DNA of 64,000 nucleotides from Holtiella sp036655075 (GCF_036655075.1 NZ_JAVVQU010000009.1:1-64000); one strand, 5' to 3'. Positions 33,355 to 43,023 are shown, counted from the stretch's first letter. A program made the numbers and translations. Notes: generated by a model from the letters alone, not told the origin.

Positions 33355-34368
33355 ATGGCTGTAAAAGTAGCAATTAACGGTTTTGGACGTATTGGACGTC
33401 TTGCATTTAGACAAATGTTTGGTGCTGAAGGATATGAAGTAGTAGCAATCAACGACTTAACAAATCCTAAAATGTTAGCACACTTATTAAAATATGATTC
33501 AGCTCAAGGTAGATATGCTAAAGCTGAAACAGTAGAAGCAAAAGAATCTTCAATCGTAGTAGATGGTAAAGAAATCAAAATCTACGCTGAAAGAAATGCT
33601 GCAGATCTTCCATGGGGAGAAATCGGTGTAGACGTAGTTCTTGAATGTACAGGATTCTACGTATCAAAAGAAAAATCTCAAGCACACATCAATGCAGGTG
33701 CTAAAAGAGTTGTTATCTCAGCTCCAGCTGGTGACGACCTTCCAACAGTTGTTTTCGGCGTAAACGAAAACATCTTAACAGCAGAAGATACAATTATCTC
33801 AGCTGCTTCATGTACAACAAACTGTTTAGCTCCAATGGCTAACACATTAAACAACATTGCTAAAATCGAAAAAGGTTTCATGACAACTATCCATGCTTGG
33901 ACAGGTGATCAAATGACTTTAGACGGTCCTCATCCAAAAGGTGACTTAAGAAGAGCACGTGCTGCTGCTTGTAACATCGTTCCTAACTCAACAGGTGCTG
34001 CTAAAGCTATCGGTCTTGTTATTCCAGAACTTGCTGGTAAATTAGACGGAGCTGCTCAACGTGTACCAGTTCCAACAGGTTCTTTAACAGAATTAGTTGC
34101 TGTAGTAGACGGTAAAGTAACAGCTGCAGACGTTAACGCTGCAATGAAAGCTGCTGCTACACCATCATTCGGTTACACAGAAGAAGAATTAGTATCAACA
34201 GATATCATCGGTTGCACATACGGTTCATTATTCGATGCTACACAAACAAAAGTAACTGAACTTGGCGACAAAACTTTAGTAAAAGTTGTTTCTTGGTATG
34301 ACAACGAAAACTCATACACAAGCAACATGGTTAGAACAATTAAATACTTTGCTGAACTTAGCAAATAA
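33355..34368 (+). CDS. gapA: Glyceraldehyde-3-phosphate dehydrogenase
   Basis: A 337-residue glycolytic enzyme with GFGRIGRLAFRQMF (NAD-binding), the catalytic cysteine in SCTTNCLAPMA (near 153) and the substrate-binding region HPKGDLRRARAAACNIVPNSTGAAKA. AINDLTN after the second strand fits NAD use. The start is ATG 33355, eight bases after AAGGAGG. Codon use is strongly biased (AAC, TTC, GGT), as expected for a very highly expressed gene. A terminator-like hairpin follows before pgk, which would yield extra gapA transcript. Confidence 0.95.
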   Translation: MAVKVAINGFGRIGRLAFRQMFGAEGYEVVAINDLTNPKMLAHLLKYDSAQGRYAKAETVEAKESSIVVDGKEIKIYAERNAADLPWGEIGVDVVLECTGFYVSKEKSQAHINAGAKRVVISAPAGDDLPTVVFGVNENILTAEDTIISAASCTTNCLAPMANTLNNIAKIEKGFMTTIHAWTGDQMTLDGPHPKGDLRRARAAACNIVPNSTGAAKAIGLVIPELAGKLDGAAQRVPVPTGSLTELVAVVDGKVTAADVNAAMKAAATPSFGYTEEELVSTDIIGCTYGSLFDATQTKVTELGDKTLVKVVSWYDNENSYTSNMVRTIKYFAELSK

Positions 34369-34388
34369 TTTATTGTAAACAAGATCCT

Positions 34389-34433
34389 AAAAGGGTCCGG
34401 TCTTGTAAGGATTATAGGACCGGCCCTTTTTTC
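34389..34433 (+). terminator. Terminator-like hairpin between gapA and pgk
   Basis: AAAAGGG-T-CCGGTC and GACCGG-CCCTTTT form a 13-bp stem with one bulge, followed by TTC and Ts. It could partially end transcription after gapA. Confidence 0.8.
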
Positions 34434-34513
34434 TTTGAAAAAAATTAAAATCTTATCCATTTTAATTCACATATAAATTTAAAATCAAACACATATTGAA
34501 AGGAGCAACACAA

Positions 34514-35755
34514 ATGTTAAACAAAAAAACAGTTGAAGATCTTAAAGACCTTCAAGGCAAAAAAGTATTAGTACGTTGTGACTTTAACGTACCTCTTAAA
34601 GAAGGCGTTATCCAAAACTATAACCGTATCGATGGTGCACTTCCAACAATCAAAAAATTATTAGAACAAGGTGCAAAAGTTATTCTTTGCTCACACCTTG
34701 GTAAACCAAAAGGAGAAGCTAAACCAGAGCTTTCTTTAGCTCCAGTTGCTGCGGCTCTTACAGAAAGATTAGGCTTAGATGTTAAATTCGTTGACGACGC
34801 ACAAGTTACAGGTGAAGCAACACAAAAAGTTGCTGCTGAACTTAAAGATGGCGAAGTATTATTACTTCAAAACACACGTTACAGAGCAGAAGAAACAAAA
34901 TACGGTAAAGATGAAGCTGCTGTTAAATATGCAGAAGAATTAGCTGCTCTTTGCGAAAACCAAGTATTCGTAAACGATGCTTTCGGTACAGCTCACCGTG
35001 CACACTGTTCAAACGTTGGTGTAACAAAATGTTGTAAAGATAACGTAGTAGGTTACTTAATGCAAAAAGAAATCAAATTCTTAGGCGAAGCTGTTGAAAC
35101 GCCAGTTCGCCCATTCGTAGCTATCCTTGGTGGTGCTAAAGTTTCTGATAAAATTGCTGTTATCAATAACCTTCTTGAAAAAGTGGATACACTTATCATT
35201 GGTGGTGGTATGGCGTACACATTCCTTAAAGCTCAAGGTCAAGAAGTTGGTAACTCACTTCTTGAAGAAGACAAAATGGATTACGCTTTAGAAATGGTTA
35301 AAAAAGCTGAAGAAAAAGGCGTTAAACTCCTTCTTCCAGTTGACCACGTAGTTGGTAAAACATTTGCTAACGACACAGAAAGAGCTGTAGTAGAAACAAT
35401 CGAAGCTGGTTGGTCAGGATTTGATATCGGACCAAAAACAATTGAAATGTACGAAGCTGCTTTAGCTGGTGCTAAAACAGTTGTATGGAATGGACCAATG
35501 GGTGTATTCGAATTCGAAAACTTTGCAGCAGGTACGCTTGCAGTATGTGCCGCTGTAGCTAACCTTGAAGATGCTACAACAGTAGTAGGTGGAGGAGACT
35601 CTGTAAATGCTGTTAAACGTCTTGGTTTCGCTGATAAAATGAGCCATATCTCAACAGGTGGTGGAGCATCTTTAGAGTTCTTAGAAGGTAAAGAACTTCC
35701 AGGTGTTGCTGCAGCTGATAATAAAGGTTGCGGATGCAACTGTGGATGTAAATAA
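34514..35755 (+). CDS. pgk: Phosphoglycerate kinase with a CxCxCxC tail
   Basis: A 413-residue enzyme that makes ATP from 1,3-bisphosphoglycerate. Canonical stretches are KKVLVRCDFNVPLKEG, RIDGALPTIKKLLEQGAKVILCSHLGKPKG, VFVNDAFGTAHRAHCSN and VVGGGDSVNAVKRLG; the normal end is LPGVAA. Instead of stopping near there, it continues DNKGCGCNCGCK, with cysteines at 406, 408, 410 and 412. I do not know a function for this tail; it looks able to bind metal. The start is ATG 34514 after AAAGGAG. Codon use is strongly biased. Confidence 0.95.
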   Translation: MLNKKTVEDLKDLQGKKVLVRCDFNVPLKEGVIQNYNRIDGALPTIKKLLEQGAKVILCSHLGKPKGEAKPELSLAPVAAALTERLGLDVKFVDDAQVTGEATQKVAAELKDGEVLLLQNTRYRAEETKYGKDEAAVKYAEELAALCENQVFVNDAFGTAHRAHCSNVGVTKCCKDNVVGYLMQKEIKFLGEAVETPVRPFVAILGGAKVSDKIAVINNLLEKVDTLIIGGGMAYTFLKAQGQEVGNSLLEEDKMDYALEMVKKAEEKGVKLLLPVDHVVGKTFANDTERAVVETIEAGWSGFDIGPKTIEMYEAALAGAKTVVWNGPMGVFEFENFAAGTLAVCAAVANLEDATTVVGGGDSVNAVKRLGFADKMSHISTGGGASLEFLEGKELPGVAAADNKGCGCNCGCK

Positions 35756-35777
35756 TCCAAGTTAAACATAATAAAGC

Positions 35778-35853
35778 TTAAATTATTTATAAATAATTTA
35801 AGGGGTAGTGCGAGTACTCTATCTCTTTCATGAGCTAGAGTATTCGTCACCTC
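35778..35853 (+). other. Two hairpins between pgk and tpiA
   Basis: First AAATTATTTATAAATAATTT (35780-35799), then GGGTAGTGCGAGTACTCTA pairing with TAGAGTATTCGTCACCTC with a bulge and wobble. No T-run follows. Likely RNA processing or stability elements in an abundant transcript. Confidence 0.5.
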
Positions 35854-35928
35854 TATTCATAACTTACAAATTTTAACTTTCTTTATAAAAGGATAAAAGT
35901 CATTAGTGACTTAAAAAGGAGATTACTT

Positions 35929-36675
35929 ATGCGTAAAAAAATCGTTGCAGGTAACTGGAAAATGAACATGACTCCAGCTACAGCTGTAGAACTTATCAAT
36001 TCACTTAAAAATGAAATTAATACAAATGAAGTTGACGTAGTAGTATGTCCTCCATATGTATGTCTTCCAGCTGTACTTGAAGCTGTAAAAGATACAAACA
36101 TTGCTGTAGGTGCTCAAAATATGCATTTCGAAGAAAACGGTGCTTACACAGGCGAAATCGCTCCAAGCATGTTAGTAGAACTTGGTGTTAAATATGTAGT
36201 AATCGGTCACTCAGAAAGAAGACAATACTTCGCTGAAACAGATGAAACAGTTAACAAAAAAACATTAAAAGCTATTGAACACAACTTAGTACCAGTTGTA
36301 TGTGTTGGTGAAAGTTTAGAAGAAAGAGAACAAGGTGTAACAATCGACCTTGTACGTCTTCAAACAAAAATCGCACTTAAAGATGTAACAGCAGAAGATG
36401 CTAAAAAAGTTGTTATTGCATACGAACCAATCTGGGCTATCGGTACAGGTAGAACAGCTACTTCAGCTCAAGCAGAAGAAGTATGTGCTGCAATCCGTCA
36501 AGTTGTTGCAGAAGTTTACACACAAGAAGTTGCAGACGAAGTTCGTGTACAATACGGCGGTTCTGTAAATGGTGCTAACGCTAACGAGTTATTCAACATG
36601 GGCAACATCGATGGTGGTTTAGTAGGTGGAGCAAGTCTTAAACCAGAATTTGCTTCAATCGTTAACTACAAATAA
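35929..36675 (+). CDS. tpiA: Triosephosphate isomerase
   Basis: A 248-residue TIM barrel interconverting dihydroxyacetone phosphate and glyceraldehyde-3-phosphate. Catalytic residues are visible: Lys in AGNWKMN, His in VIGHSERR and Glu in AYEPIWAIGTG. The phosphate loop is QYGGSVNGANA. It starts after AAAGGAG and is followed 26 bp later by gpmI. Codon bias matches gapA and pgk. Confidence 0.97.
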   Translation: MRKKIVAGNWKMNMTPATAVELINSLKNEINTNEVDVVVCPPYVCLPAVLEAVKDTNIAVGAQNMHFEENGAYTGEIAPSMLVELGVKYVVIGHSERRQYFAETDETVNKKTLKAIEHNLVPVVCVGESLEEREQGVTIDLVRLQTKIALKDVTAEDAKKVVIAYEPIWAIGTGRTATSAQAEEVCAAIRQVVAEVYTQEVADEVRVQYGGSVNGANANELFNMGNIDGGLVGGASLKPEFASIVNYK

Positions 36676-36701
36676 GACCCTCTTTTAGAAGGAGATTCAA
36701 A

Positions 36702-38237
36702 ATGGATAAACAAACAACTTTACTCCTTATCCTTGATGGGTTTGGACTTAATGATTTAAAAGATGGCAATGCCATTGCAAATGCTAAAAAACCAAACATT
36801 GATGCAATCATGGCAAAATACCCTACAGTACCAGGCTACGCAAGTGGTATGGCGGTAGGTCTTCCAGATGGACAAATGGGTAACTCAGAAGTAGGTCACC
36901 TTAACATGGGTGCTGGACGTATTGTATACCAAGAACTTACACGTATCACAAAGGCTGTTGCAGACGGAGATTTCTTCGAAAACGAAGCATTAGTGGGTGC
37001 GATGCACAATGCAAAAAATAATGATAAAGCACTTCATTTACTTGGACTTTTATCAGATGGTGGCGTACATAGCCACAATACACATGTTTACGCACTTTTA
37101 GAAATGGCAAAGAAATTTGGCGTTGAAAAAGTATATGTACATGTATTCTTAGATGGCCGTGACACAGCACCAACTTCAGGTAAAGACTTTACAGCTGAAC
37201 TTGAAGCTAAAATTAAAGAAATCGGTGTAGGCGAAATCGCTACAGTATCTGGTCGTTACTATGCTATGGACCGTGACAACAGATGGGATCGTGTTGAAAA
37301 AGCATACGATGCAATCGTTAACGGAAAAGGTGAAGTAGCAACTGATGCAGTAACTGCTATTGCTGATTCTTATGCTCAAGAAGTAAACGATGAGTTCGTA
37401 CTTCCAACAATTATCACTAAAGATGGTGCGCCAGTAGCAAAAGTAGAAGAAGGCGACTCAGTAATCTTCTTTAACTTCCGTCCTGACCGTGCACGTGAAC
37501 TGACTCGTGCATTCTGTGATGATGCATTCAAAGGATTTGAAAGAGATAGAGTGAAAACTCACTTTGTAACTTTCACACAATACGATATTACAATTGCCAA
37601 TAAGGAAGTAGCGTTTACACCACAAACACTTACTAACACATTTGGTGAGTACCTTGCAAATACAGGTAAAACTCAACTTCGTATTGCTGAAACAGAAAAA
37701 TATGCTCACGTTACATTCTTCTTCAACGGTGGTGTAGAAGAACCATACGCAAACGAAGACCGTGTACTTGTATCTTCTCCAAAAGTTGCAACTTACGACC
37801 TTCAACCAGAGATGAGTGTATTTGAAGTATCTTCTAAATTAGAAGATGCAATTCGTTCAAACAAATACGATATGATTATTTGTAACTTTGCTAACCCAGA
37901 TATGGTAGGTCATACTGGGGATATGGATGCAGCAATTCGTGCAATCGAAGCTGTAGACAAAGCAGTAGATGATGTAATTACTGCGATCGAACAAACAAAT
38001 AGCTATGCATTTATCTGTGCTGACCATGGGAATGCAGAACAAATGAAAGATTATGAAACAAATGGAGCTTTCACAGCACATACGACTAACCCAGTACCAT
38101 TTGTACTTGTAAACTACAAAGAAGGTGTGACACTTAAAGAAGGCGGCAAGCTTGCTGACATCGCACCAACTTTACTTGAAATGATGGGTATGGAACAACC
38201 AGCAGAAATGGATGGGGAATCTTTACTCGTTAAATAA
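36702..38237 (+). CDS. gpmI: Phosphoglycerate mutase, cofactor-independent
   Basis: A 511-residue manganese-dependent mutase of the alkaline phosphatase superfamily. Motifs: LLILDGFGLND, the phosphorylated serine in GNSEVGHLNMGAGR (near 62), RYYAMDRDNRWDR, FNFRPDRARE, and the metal site ICADHGNAEQM. It interconverts 3- and 2-phosphoglycerate. It has AGAAGGAG upstream and is the last of the tightly spaced genes before a 350-bp gap and eno. Confidence 0.96.
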   Translation: MDKQTTLLLILDGFGLNDLKDGNAIANAKKPNIDAIMAKYPTVPGYASGMAVGLPDGQMGNSEVGHLNMGAGRIVYQELTRITKAVADGDFFENEALVGAMHNAKNNDKALHLLGLLSDGGVHSHNTHVYALLEMAKKFGVEKVYVHVFLDGRDTAPTSGKDFTAELEAKIKEIGVGEIATVSGRYYAMDRDNRWDRVEKAYDAIVNGKGEVATDAVTAIADSYAQEVNDEFVLPTIITKDGAPVAKVEEGDSVIFFNFRPDRARELTRAFCDDAFKGFERDRVKTHFVTFTQYDITIANKEVAFTPQTLTNTFGEYLANTGKTQLRIAETEKYAHVTFFFNGGVEEPYANEDRVLVSSPKVATYDLQPEMSVFEVSSKLEDAIRSNKYDMIICNFANPDMVGHTGDMDAAIRAIEAVDKAVDDVITAIEQTNSYAFICADHGNAEQMKDYETNGAFTAHTTNPVPFVLVNYKEGVTLKEGGKLADIAPTLLEMMGMEQPAEMDGESLLVK

Positions 38238-38587
38238 TGTAAGTGATTGTATGTAAGCATGTGTAAGTCGTAGAAAAGACAGATAGAAGTTACTTGAACC
38301 AAAGCACTAGGTAGTCTTGAAGGAGTATGGCCCAGAGGGATGACATAGCGATTTAGGAAGAAATGAAGCACAAGATAACGTAGTGACTTTTGTAAGAATA
38401 AGACCGTAGTAATAAAGATATTAAAAGGGTACTGAGCGCTTCTAGGTAAAGATACTTTATGGGCAAGATAAAGTATCTGGATAAGTAAAGATGATAATCT
38501 TGCATAATAGTTAGTGGTTTCTCGTATGATTTACATGGAAAGTGGATAGAATAGAACACGATAATCATGTAGGCCGAAAGGAGTCAT
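38238..38587 (+). other. 350-bp gap between gpmI and eno, with one strong hairpin
   Basis: No gene is visible. AGATACTTTAT, GGGCAAG and ATAAAGTATCT (38450-38478) form a perfect 11-bp hairpin without a T-run. A TAGAAT at 38557-38562 may be a -10 element for eno, but its -35 is poor. Confidence 0.5.
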
Positions 38588-39913
38588 ATGCATATGAAAG
38601 GTTACATTGAGATTTTGGATGTGTTTGCAAGAGAGGTGTTAGACTCTAGAGCGAATCCAACAGTTGAAGTAGAAGTAGTCGTTGAGGGAGATTACGTTGG
38701 GCGCGCCATCGTACCTTCAGGCGCTTCTACAGGTGAACTAGAAGCCATAGAGCTTCGTGATGGAGATAAGTCTAGATACTTAGGGAAAGGTGTACAACAA
38801 GCCGTTAAGAATGTCAACGATATCATTGCGGAAGAAGTTATAGGTATGAATGCCCTTGATCAGGCTGCAATAGACAAAATTATGATTGACTTAGATGGCA
38901 CGCCAAACAAGAGTAAATTAGGTGCAAATGCTATACTAGGTGTTTCTATGGCAGTGGCAAAAGCAGCTGCAAAGGCACAAAGCATGCCTCTTTATCAATA
39001 CTTAGGAGGTATCAATGCAAAAGTGCTTCCCGTACCTATGATGAATATCTTAAACGGTGGTGAGCATGCCGATAACACAGTAGACCTTCAAGAATTTATG
39101 ATTATGCCAGTAGGGGCAACTTCCTTTAAAGAAGCACTTCGTATGTGTGCTGAGATTTATCACACACTGAAAAAAGTACTTAATGACAAAGGTTTAGCTA
39201 CAGGTGTAGGTGATGAAGGTGGTTTTGCACCAGACCTTGCAACATCAGAAGAAGTTCTGAGCCTTATTGTAGAAGCAATCACAAAAGCAGGTTATAAACC
39301 TGGAGAAGAAGTACGTATTGCAATGGATGCTGCAGCATCAGAACTTTACAATGATGCAGACGGCAAGTATTATTTCAAAGGCGAAAGCAAGATGAAAGGT
39401 ACTGAAATTGTGCGTACATCAGAAGAAATGGTAGATTACTACGAAAATCTTGTAAACCAATTCCCTATCATCTCCATTGAAGATGGTTTAGGTGAAAAGG
39501 ATTGGGAAGGCTGGGCACTCCTTAGCGAAAGGCTAGGAGACCGTATACAGCTTGTTGGGGATGACTTATTTGTAACCAATACAAAAATCCTTGAAAAAGG
39601 TATTCTTAAAAAAGTGGGCAACTCTATTCTTATCAAAGTGAATCAAATCGGTACACTTACAGAAACCTTTAATGCGATTGAAATGGCAAACCGAGCAGGC
39701 TATACATCAGTGGTATCGCATCGTTCTGGGGAATCAGAAGATGCGATTATTGCAGATATAGTAGTAGCGGTTAATGCAGGTCAAATTAAGACAGGGGCGC
39801 CAGCACGTTCTGACCGTACAGCGAAATATAATCAACTTCTTCGTATAGAAGAAGAACTAGATGAAGTAGCAGAATATAGAGGTCTTCGTTCTTTCTTTAA
39901 CCTCACTAGATAA
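38588..39913 (+). CDS. eno: Enolase
   Basis: A 441-residue enzyme dehydrating 2-phosphoglycerate to phosphoenolpyruvate. Hallmarks: GDEGGFAPDL, SIEDGLGEKDWEGW, LVGDDLFVTN, ILIKVNQIGTLTET and SHRSGESEDA. Near the N-terminus the usually invariant DSRGNPT reads DSRANPT, a small oddity. Two start codons are possible: 38588 (four bases after AAGGAG) and 38594 (ten bases after it); most enolases would start at MKGYIEI, the second. Codon use is less biased than in gapA and pgk. A strong terminator follows. Confidence 0.95.
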   Translation: MHMKGYIEILDVFAREVLDSRANPTVEVEVVVEGDYVGRAIVPSGASTGELEAIELRDGDKSRYLGKGVQQAVKNVNDIIAEEVIGMNALDQAAIDKIMIDLDGTPNKSKLGANAILGVSMAVAKAAAKAQSMPLYQYLGGINAKVLPVPMMNILNGGEHADNTVDLQEFMIMPVGATSFKEALRMCAEIYHTLKKVLNDKGLATGVGDEGGFAPDLATSEEVLSLIVEAITKAGYKPGEEVRIAMDAAASELYNDADGKYYFKGESKMKGTEIVRTSEEMVDYYENLVNQFPIISIEDGLGEKDWEGWALLSERLGDRIQLVGDDLFVTNTKILEKGILKKVGNSILIKVNQIGTLTETFNAIEMANRAGYTSVVSHRSGESEDAIIADIVVAVNAGQIKTGAPARSDRTAKYNQLLRIEEELDEVAEYRGLRSFFNLTR

Positions 39914-39968
39914 CATAACACTCTTAAGACGAAGACTAAGTTTAGAATTAAAAATGCGACGAATAGTG

Positions 39969-40009
39969 AATAAGCCTAAAAGTTAAAATACTTTTAGGCT
40001 TATTTTTTG
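39969..40009 (+). terminator. Terminator after eno
   Basis: AATAAGCCTAAAAGT, a 6-nt loop and ACTTTTAGGCTTATT form a perfect 15-bp stem followed by TTTT. Confidence 0.93.
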
Positions 40010-40013
40010 CTAG

Positions 40014-40042
40014 TTGTTAGATAGAGTAGATTCATTTATAAT
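40014..40042 (+). promoter_or_regulatory. Promoter of the oligoendopeptidase gene
   Basis: TTGTTA, a 17-bp spacer and a perfect TATAAT. Confidence 0.75.
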
Positions 40043-40084
40043 AAAATTATGAAAACTTATAGGTTTAGAAAGGAATTAAAAACT

Positions 40085-41779
40085 ATGAAATTCTCAGAGC
40101 TTAAGTATGAAAGACCAGATTTTGAAGTATTTAAAAGTAAGTTGGAAGTGATGACAGAAGCGGTTGCAAATGCCACTAGCAGTGAAGAGCAAGTTGCAAA
40201 AATCAAAGAGGCACATCACTATATCAATGAAATCTACACATGTAATGATTTGGTAGAGGTGAGACATTCTATTAATACCAAAGATGCCTTTTATGAACAA
40301 GAAAGTGAATACTGGGATGAGTATATGCCTCTTTACTTAGAACAAATGAAAGCACTTGAAAAAGTCCTTTTAAACTCATCTTATAGAAACGCATTAGAAG
40401 AAACTTTTAGCAAACAATATTTTGATATTCTAGAAAATGGAGAGAAAACTTTTTCTAACCTTATTTTAGAGGAAATGCAAGAACTCAATAAACTTACAAC
40501 TGAGTATGATAAGTTGATTGCTTCAGCAGAAATTGAGTTTGAAGGTGGAACGTATAACTTATCAAGTATGCGCCCATTTATGATTGCAAAAGATAGACAG
40601 ACGCGTAAGTGTGCAAGTGAGGCCTATTATAAGTTCTTTGAAGAATATGAAGCACAATTTGATGCCATCTTTGATAAAATGGTCAAAGTACGTGATAGAC
40701 AAGCTAAGAAACTAGGTTTTAAAAACTATATAGAGTATGGCTATCATATGATGAATCGTACAGACTATAATGAAGAGATGGTTAAAGTTTTTAGAAAGCA
40801 AGTATTAGAAGAAATTGTACCTGTAGCAAATAAGCTTTATGACAAACAAGCAAAAAGATTAGGGCTTTCTAAACTAAGTTATTATGATATTGATTTTGTG
40901 TTTGAAACAGGTAATGCAACACCAAAGGGAGATGCACACTTCATCTTAGAAAATGGGAAGAAGATGTATAGTGAACTTTCACCAGAAACAAAAGAGTTCT
41001 TTGACTTTATGACAGAAAATGAACTTATGGACTTAGAGACAAAGCCAGGCAAGCAAGCAGGTGGATATTGTACGCTTATATCTTCCTACAAAACACCATT
41101 CATTTTTGCAAACTTCAACGGTACTTCCGGAGATGTGGATGTCTTGACGCATGAAGCAGGACATGCTTTCCAAGTTTATAATTCTCGTTGGATAGATGTG
41201 CCAGGCCTATACTTCCCAACTTATGAAAGTTGCGAAATTCATTCTATGAGTATGGAGTTTATCACATGGCCTTGGATGGAAAATTTCTTTGGGGAAGATG
41301 TAGACAAATATAAGTATGAACATTTAAGTAGTGCAATCAAGTTTATTCCTTATGGAATCGTAGTAGATGAATTCCAACACATTGTCTATGGAAATCCAGA
41401 AATGACACCAGCAGAGCGTAAGGCAGCTTGGCGTAAGCTAGAAAACCAATATTTACCACACAAAGATTACAATGAATGTGACATTCTAGAACGTGGAGCA
41501 TGGTGGTTTAAGCAAGGCCACATATTTGCTTCACCATTCTACTACATTGACTATACATTAGCTCAAATTTGTGCCCTTCAATTTTGGAAAAAAATGAACG
41601 AAGACCGTGAAAAAGGATGGGAGGACTACCTTAAGACTTGTAAAGTCGGAGGGACAAAATCCTTCTTAGAAATTGTAGAAATTGGTGGGCTTATTTCACC
41701 ATTTGCTGATGGCTGTGTTAAAAATATTATTGGTGATATTGAAAGTTATTTGATGGCAATAGATGACAGTAAATTGTAA
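40085..41779 (+). CDS. pepF: Oligoendopeptidase F-type metallopeptidase (M3 family)
   Basis: A 564-residue cytoplasmic zinc peptidase that cleaves short peptides. The zinc motif HEAGH is at 356-360 (DVLTHEAGHAFQVYNSR), followed by the third-ligand region SCEIHSMSMEFI. No signal peptide. I place the start at ATG 40085, ten bases after AAAGGA. An in-frame ATG at 40049 follows the -10 TATAAT by only six bases and would leave almost no leader. It is monocistronic. Confidence 0.9.
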   Translation: MKFSELKYERPDFEVFKSKLEVMTEAVANATSSEEQVAKIKEAHHYINEIYTCNDLVEVRHSINTKDAFYEQESEYWDEYMPLYLEQMKALEKVLLNSSYRNALEETFSKQYFDILENGEKTFSNLILEEMQELNKLTTEYDKLIASAEIEFEGGTYNLSSMRPFMIAKDRQTRKCASEAYYKFFEEYEAQFDAIFDKMVKVRDRQAKKLGFKNYIEYGYHMMNRTDYNEEMVKVFRKQVLEEIVPVANKLYDKQAKRLGLSKLSYYDIDFVFETGNATPKGDAHFILENGKKMYSELSPETKEFFDFMTENELMDLETKPGKQAGGYCTLISSYKTPFIFANFNGTSGDVDVLTHEAGHAFQVYNSRWIDVPGLYFPTYESCEIHSMSMEFITWPWMENFFGEDVDKYKYEHLSSAIKFIPYGIVVDEFQHIVYGNPEMTPAERKAAWRKLENQYLPHKDYNECDILERGAWWFKQGHIFASPFYYIDYTLAQICALQFWKKMNEDREKGWEDYLKTCKVGGTKSFLEIVEIGGLISPFADGCVKNIIGDIESYLMAIDDSKL

Positions 41780-41801
41780 GAAAAGCGTGATATATCGTTT
41801 A

Positions 41802-41830
41802 TTGCAATTTAAACAAGCCTATGCTATGAT
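41802..41830 (+). promoter_or_regulatory. Promoter of secG
   Basis: TTGCAA, a 17-bp spacer and TATGAT. Confidence 0.7.
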
Positions 41831-41873
41831 AGAATAAGTGTAAAACGTATGAAGGTAAGAAGGAGGCAAAACC

Positions 41874-42110
41874 ATGGATATTTTAAAAATGGTTCTTACA
41901 GGTGTTTATGTGCTCGCTGCACTTGCAATTATTGTTGTTGTATTACTTCAAGAAGGTAAGTCAGCAGGTCTTGGCGCAGCATTTGCTACAAACCAAGAGA
42001 GTTACTGGAACAAGAACAAAAAGCATACTTTAGAAGGTAAGTTTGAGACATGGACAAAGATTACAGCAGGACTCTTTGTTGTATTAGCAGTTGTCTTAAC
42101 ACTCATCTAA
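41874..42110 (+). CDS. secG: Preprotein translocase subunit SecG
   Basis: A 78-residue protein with two membrane helices (about 4-22 and 56-77) and the family loop VLLQEGKSAGLGAAFATNQESYWNKNKKHTLEG-like region between them. SecG assists SecYE in protein export. In many Firmicutes secG directly precedes rnr; here a terminator and a kinase-like gene lie between. Confidence 0.9.
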   Translation: MDILKMVLTGVYVLAALAIIVVVLLQEGKSAGLGAAFATNQESYWNKNKKHTLEGKFETWTKITAGLFVVLAVVLTLI

Positions 42111-42131
42111 TACATTCAATACGTAGTAAGC

Positions 42132-42161
42132 AAAAAGCTCTCCATTTGGAGAGCTTTTTTG
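42132..42161 (+). terminator. Terminator after secG
   Basis: AAAAAGCTCTCC, ATTT and GGAGAGCTTTTTT. Confidence 0.93.
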
Positions 42162-42346
42162 ATAGGATAAATCACGAACTTATAGGAAGAGTAAGAGATA
42201 TTGTTAATTTTGAAATTTAATATAAATTTATTTAATATACTAATAAAGATGCGAAAATTGTAGATTTGGTATATAATATATTAAAGGATAAAATAATGCA
42301 ATGTAAAAACATAATAGAGAAAGTTATATAGAGTGGAGGGGTTAGT

Positions 42347-42976
42347 ATGAAACAACCAGTTACAATTACAATCAATAGAGAATTTGGAAGTGGTGGCAGA
42401 CTTGTTGGGGAAAAGTTAGCAGAAGCTTTAAATATGAAATTTGTAGATAGACTTATACTTACTGAAGCAGCTAAATTAATGGGGGTTACAGAAGAGCACC
42501 TTAAGGGATTTGATGAAAAGGCACCGTCTATTTGGCAAACTTCAAGTATCAATATGGGAAGTTACCATGGTATGGCTGTACCTTGTTACTTTTATAGCTT
42601 AACGAATAATGACCTTTATGTGACACAGGTGAATTTGATAGAGAAGATGGCAAAAGAATCCTCATGTGTTTTTATAGGACGTTGTGCTAACAAAATATTA
42701 GAAGATCATCCACGTACGGTTTCAGTTTTTTTACACGCAGATAAAGTATTTAAGAAGACCATGATTCAAGAAGTTTACCACTTCACAAAAGTAGAGAATA
42801 TCGAAAAGGAAATGAAGCGAGTAGATAAGGAACGTTCAAATTACTATACAAATTACACAGGATTTAAATGGAAAGATGCCACACAATATGATTTGACAAT
42901 TGATACAGGGACACTTGGCATTGATAATACAGTTAAATTGATTCAATCTTATATAAAAATGAAATTTGATGCTTAA
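42347..42976 (+). CDS. Cytidylate kinase-like family protein
   Basis: A 209-residue P-loop-type protein beginning ITINREFGSGGRLVGEKLAEALN, the nucleotide-binding pattern of the cytidylate kinase-like family, with VFIGRCANKILEDHPRTVSVFLHA and DKERSNYYTNYTGFKWKDA later. True Cmk has a different lid and phosphorylates CMP; members of this family in clostridia are numerous and mostly uncharacterised. The substrate is therefore unknown. It is monocistronic, with GGAGGGG upstream and a terminator downstream. Confidence 0.8.
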   Translation: MKQPVTITINREFGSGGRLVGEKLAEALNMKFVDRLILTEAAKLMGVTEEHLKGFDEKAPSIWQTSSINMGSYHGMAVPCYFYSLTNNDLYVTQVNLIEKMAKESSCVFIGRCANKILEDHPRTVSVFLHADKVFKKTMIQEVYHFTKVENIEKEMKRVDKERSNYYTNYTGFKWKDATQYDLTIDTGTLGIDNTVKLIQSYIKMKFDA

Positions 42977-42983
42977 AAATTAG

Positions 42984-43023
42984 GAAGAGGTCTACACTAA
43001 TGATGGTGTAGACCTTCTTTTAT
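42984..43023 (+). terminator. Terminator after the kinase-like gene
   Basis: GAAGAGGTCTACAC and GTGTAGACCTTC form a stem with one bulge, ending in TTTT. Confidence 0.9.

Noticed and set aside
35281..35850. 189-codon minus-strand frame opposite pgk
   Set aside because: It is antisense to a highly biased pgk sequence and has no start signals or recognisable domain.
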